A stretch of DNA of 64,000 nucleotides from Aquipseudomonas alcaligenes (GTDB lineage: Bacteria > Pseudomonadota > Gammaproteobacteria > Pseudomonadales > Pseudomonadaceae). The stretch spans positions 1 to 64,000 of the forward strand of contig NZ_FTNW01000002.1 of NCBI RefSeq assembly GCF_900156545.1, in the 5' to 3' direction. The notes under the pieces are model-generated. The model worked only from the letters and a program-made list of their open reading frames with translations, ran no database searches and was not told the origin of the DNA. Shown in pieces: positions 61,416-64,000 of the stretch (position 1 is its first letter; every line of letters begins with the position of its first letter). The position numbers were made by a program, and so were the translations under genes.

Positions 61416-62191
61416 CTGCAGCGACCAAGCGCCGCATCCGTTTGCTGGATTGCCCTATCGACCTGTTGAGCCCGCAGGAACTATTGGCCGATATCGAACA
61501 GGCGCTGCACAACAACGCCTGCATTCGCCTCGAAGGCTTGAACGTTGCCAAGCTGGTCGATGCCCGCAGAACACCAAGCCTGATGCAGGCACTGGAACAG
61601 GCCGAGCGCGTGCATATCGACGGGGCGGGCATCCATCTGGGATTGAGGTGGCTGCACCCCTATGTACCCCCCAGAAGAGCCGGAATCGATCTTCTGGGAG
61701 ATCTTTGTGCGCTGGCCGCTCGTCTCGATGCCCCCGTCTTCCTGCTCGGTGCAAGACCCAACATCGTCCAGGCAACGGCCGAGAAGTTGATGGCACGCTA
61801 CCCCGGACTGCGCATTGCCGGCGTGCGCGATGGCTACTTCAAGCCCGAGGAAGAGGCCGACGTCGCCGCCACCATCCGCGCCAGCGGTGCCAAACTGCTG
61901 TTCATTGGTATCAGCTCCCCCAAGAAGGAGAACTTCCTCCACCAGCACTGGGAACAGCTGGGCGTCAATCTGGGAATGGGAGTGGGTGGATCCTTCGATG
62001 TGCTATCCGGAGAACTACCACGGGCTCCCCGCTGGATGCAGCGCATCGGCATGGAGTGGTGCTTCCGCATGCTGCTCGAACCACGCCGGCTGGCCTGGCG
62101 CTATCTGAACACCAACTACATCTACGCAGGCTTGCTCCTCGCTGCAAAGGTCAGGACTTTCATGACCAAGCGAAAGAACACGACTGCCTGA
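61412..62191 (+). CDS. WecG/TagA/CpsF-family glycosyltransferase
   Basis: 259 aa. Family motifs: LEGLNVAKLVDARRTP, HIDGAGIHLGLRW, FLLGARPNIVQATAEKL and LLFIGISSPKKENFLHQHW, then VGGSFDVLSGELPRAPRWMQ. E. coli WecG and B. subtilis TagA add ManNAc(A) to a lipid-linked GlcNAc, which fits the 2-epimerase gene in the same locus. Last gene of the tight plus-strand operon 53827-62191; a terminator follows. Confidence 0.93.
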   Translation: MTAATKRRIRLLDCPIDLLSPQELLADIEQALHNNACIRLEGLNVAKLVDARRTPSLMQALEQAERVHIDGAGIHLGLRWLHPYVPPRRAGIDLLGDLCALAARLDAPVFLLGARPNIVQATAEKLMARYPGLRIAGVRDGYFKPEEEADVAATIRASGAKLLFIGISSPKKENFLHQHWEQLGVNLGMGVGGSFDVLSGELPRAPRWMQRIGMEWCFRMLLEPRRLAWRYLNTNYIYAGLLLAAKVRTFMTKRKNTTA

Positions 62192-62234
62192 ATCGCGCCC
62201 CCAAGGTGCGCAGGCAAGATGAACCCGATAAAGC

Positions 62235-62261
62235 AAAAGGGCTCCCGCAGGAGCCCTTTTT
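62235..62261. terminator. Bidirectional terminator at the end of the polysaccharide operon
   Basis: GGGCTCC (62239-62245) pairs with GGAGCCC (62250-62256) across a 4-nt CGCA loop. AAAA on the left and TTTTT on the right make it usable by the convergent exporter gene too. Confidence 0.92.
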
Positions 62262-62277
62262 CATTCACCGCAACCGA

Positions 62278-64000
62278 TCAGTGGGCGAACAGCGAACCGC
62301 CCTGCTTGCCAGCCAGTTTCTCCGGCTTGATCAGGAAACGGGCCAAGGCCGGCAGCAGCCACAGCGCACCGAACATGTTCCACAGCAGCATGAAGGTCAG
62401 CATCAGACCCATGTCGGCCTGGAACTTGATCGCCGAGAAGATCCAGGTAACCACGCCGATGGCCAGGCACAGACCGGTGAACAGCACGGCCTTACCGGTG
62501 GAGCGCAGGGTCTGGTAGTAAGCCTCCTGCAGCGTCATGCCGGCGCGCAGGAAGCTCTCCAGACGACTGTAGATGTAGATGCCATAGTCCACACCGATGC
62601 CCACACCCAGCGCGATTACCGGCAGGGTCGCCACCTTCACGCCGATACCCAGCCAGGCCATCAGGGCATTGCCGAGGATGGAGGTGAGGATCAGCGGCAG
62701 GATGATGCACAGCATCGCGCCGAAGGAACGGAAGGTGATCAGGCACATCAGCGCAACGCAGATGTACACCAGGATCAGGATCTTCAGCTCGGACGTGGCG
62801 ATCACCTCGTTGGTGGCCGCTTCGATGCCGGCGTTACCGGCAGCCAGGATGAACTCCAGGCCTTCCTTGTTGTTTTCCGCGGCGAATTCCTGCACCACCG
62901 AGACAGCACGCTTGAGCGTGGCGGCCTTGTGGTCGTTGAGGAACACCAGGACCGGCGCCAGCGAGCAATCGGCGTTGTACAGGCCATCGGCACGGGCGAT
63001 GGAGTTGTTGAGGATGTCCGGGTTGCGCGACAGGGTCTCCCACTTGAGGCTGCCCTCGTTCATCCCCTTGATCACCTGCTTGGACACGCTGACCATGGAG
63101 ATGGCTGATTGCACGCCCTCGGTGTTCTCCAGGCGCCACATCAGCTGGTCCATCGGCGCCAGGGTCTCGTGGGTCGAGCAACCCTCGTTCGGCGTCTTGA
63201 CCATCACCACCAGCACGTCGGAGCTGGTCGAGTAGTTGCTGATGATGAAGTTGTTGTCCTGGTTGTAGCGCGAGTCCGGACGCAGTTCCGGCGCGCCCTG
63301 GTCGAGGTCGCCGACCTGCAGGTTGGCCTTCTGGTACCAGAACGCGGCCACACCGGCAGACAGCGCGATGACCACCGAAATCGGCGCCACCACCGGGTGG
63401 GCGAAGTTGGACAGCAGGCGCCAGAACGGCTGCTCACGACCGGCTTCACGCTTGCTGCGCTCGACCGCCTTCTTGCTGATACCGATGTAGGAAATCGCCA
63501 CCGGCAACAGGATCAGGTTGGTGAACACGATCACCGCCACGCCGATGGAGGCGCCGATGGCCAGCTCGCGAATCACACCGATGTCGATCACCAGAAGGGT
63601 GATGAAGCCGACGGCGTCCACCAGGATGGCGATCATGCCCGGCAGGAACAGCTGACGGAACGTCCGGCGTGCGGCGGTCAGGGCGTTGTCGGCATCACTC
63701 GACTGCAGGGCGATACCGTTGATCTTCTGCACCCCGTGGGAGATGCCGATGGCGAAGATCAGGAACGGCACCAGCATCGAGTACGGGTCGAGCCCGAAGC
63801 CGGCGAGGTTCATCAGGCCCAGCTGCCAGACCACCGCGATCAGGGTGGTGGAGACCACCGAGATGGTCGAGCGGATGCACCAGCTGAACCAGTAGAGCAG
63901 CACCAGGGTGATGCCCAGGGCAATACCGAAGAAGGCCACCACCATGATCAGGCCGTCGATCAGGTCACCGACCTTCTTGGCGAAACCGACGATGTGGATC
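62278..64000 (-). CDS. RND/MMPL-superfamily exporter, 5' end outside the window
   Basis: The last about 574 codons of a longer gene; the reading frame runs open to position 64000. It has two clusters of hydrophobic segments, about 15-160 and 410-550 of the visible part, around a periplasmic domain. The motif GVGIGVDYGIYIYSRLES is typical of the hydrophobe/sterol-sensing branch of RND proteins. Full-length members have about 780-800 residues, so roughly 200 are missing. Substrate unknown; perhaps a lipid or hydrophobic compound. Confidence 0.88.
   Translation of the reverse strand, partial: IHIVGFAKKVGDLIDGLIMVVAFFGIALGITLVLLYWFSWCIRSTISVVSTTLIAVVWQLGLMNLAGFGLDPYSMLVPFLIFAIGISHGVQKINGIALQSSDADNALTAARRTFRQLFLPGMIAILVDAVGFITLLVIDIGVIRELAIGASIGVAVIVFTNLILLPVAISYIGISKKAVERSKREAGREQPFWRLLSNFAHPVVAPISVVIALSAGVAAFWYQKANLQVGDLDQGAPELRPDSRYNQDNNFIISNYSTSSDVLVVMVKTPNEGCSTHETLAPMDQLMWRLENTEGVQSAISMVSVSKQVIKGMNEGSLKWETLSRNPDILNNSIARADGLYNADCSLAPVLVFLNDHKAATLKRAVSVVQEFAAENNKEGLEFILAAGNAGIEAATNEVIATSELKILILVYICVALMCLITFRSFGAMLCIILPLILTSILGNALMAWLGIGVKVATLPVIALGVGIGVDYGIYIYSRLESFLRAGMTLQEAYYQTLRSTGKAVLFTGLCLAIGVVTWIFSAIKFQADMGLMLTFMLLWNMFGALWLLPALARFLIKPEKLAGKQGGSLFAH

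Overview
The window looks like a chromosomal segment of a high-GC gammaproteobacterium, most likely Pseudomonas. The evidence is an EF-P with Arg32 beside its arginine rhamnosyltransferase EarP, a PlaF-type phospholipase next to etfA/etfB and a divergent ETF-quinone oxidoreductase with a PsrA-like operator, and a Pseudomonas-type rRNA leader at the left edge. No prophage, insertion sequence, tRNA or CRISPR array was seen.

Layout. 1-460: minus-strand rRNA leader (boxA) with four tandem promoters, reading left into a 16S gene outside the window. 987-2742: efp and earP. 2980-9173: EamA transporter/LysR divergent pair, then a 7TMR-DISM histidine kinase divergent from an OmpR-type regulator that is followed by a PaaK/CapK-like enzyme. 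9298-16433: two ESPR-type autotransporters with a nearly identical 1063-bp 3' end, flanking a TPR-LicD-type protein. 16606-23723: lipoprotein hydrolase, a proline-rich lipoprotein, a large membrane protein, and a vWA lipoprotein/ECF sigma/anti-sigma operon.

23788-39776 is the most notable region: a lipid-tailoring cluster that I read as a fatty-amine pathway. A fatty acyl-AMP ligase and a stand-alone ACP would activate a fatty acid. Three membrane di-iron desaturases, a flavodoxin-reductase/ferredoxin fusion and an atypical acyl-CoA dehydrogenase would modify it. A fused class III aminotransferase/acyl-ACP reductase would release it as an aldehyde and convert it to an amine. A BVMO-like flavin monooxygenase, a HIT protein, an amidase and a small membrane protein complete the set. 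A LuxR-type regulator is encoded inside it, and similar dyads (TACnCC-N4-GGAGTA) lie upstream of both transcription blocks.

39786-48165: MocR-type regulator, a solute-binding/DUF4398/OmpA lipoprotein operon, plaF, etfA-etfB and ETF-QO (core genome). 48293-62191: a polysaccharide locus (O-antigen-ligase-like and polymerase-like proteins, UDP-GlcNAc 2-epimerase, glycosyltransferases, a decayed gene, Wzz-like protein, epimerase, flippase, asparagine-synthetase-like enzyme, methyltransferase, WecG/TagA-type transferase). 62278-64000: 3' part of an RND-type exporter gene, cut by the window edge.
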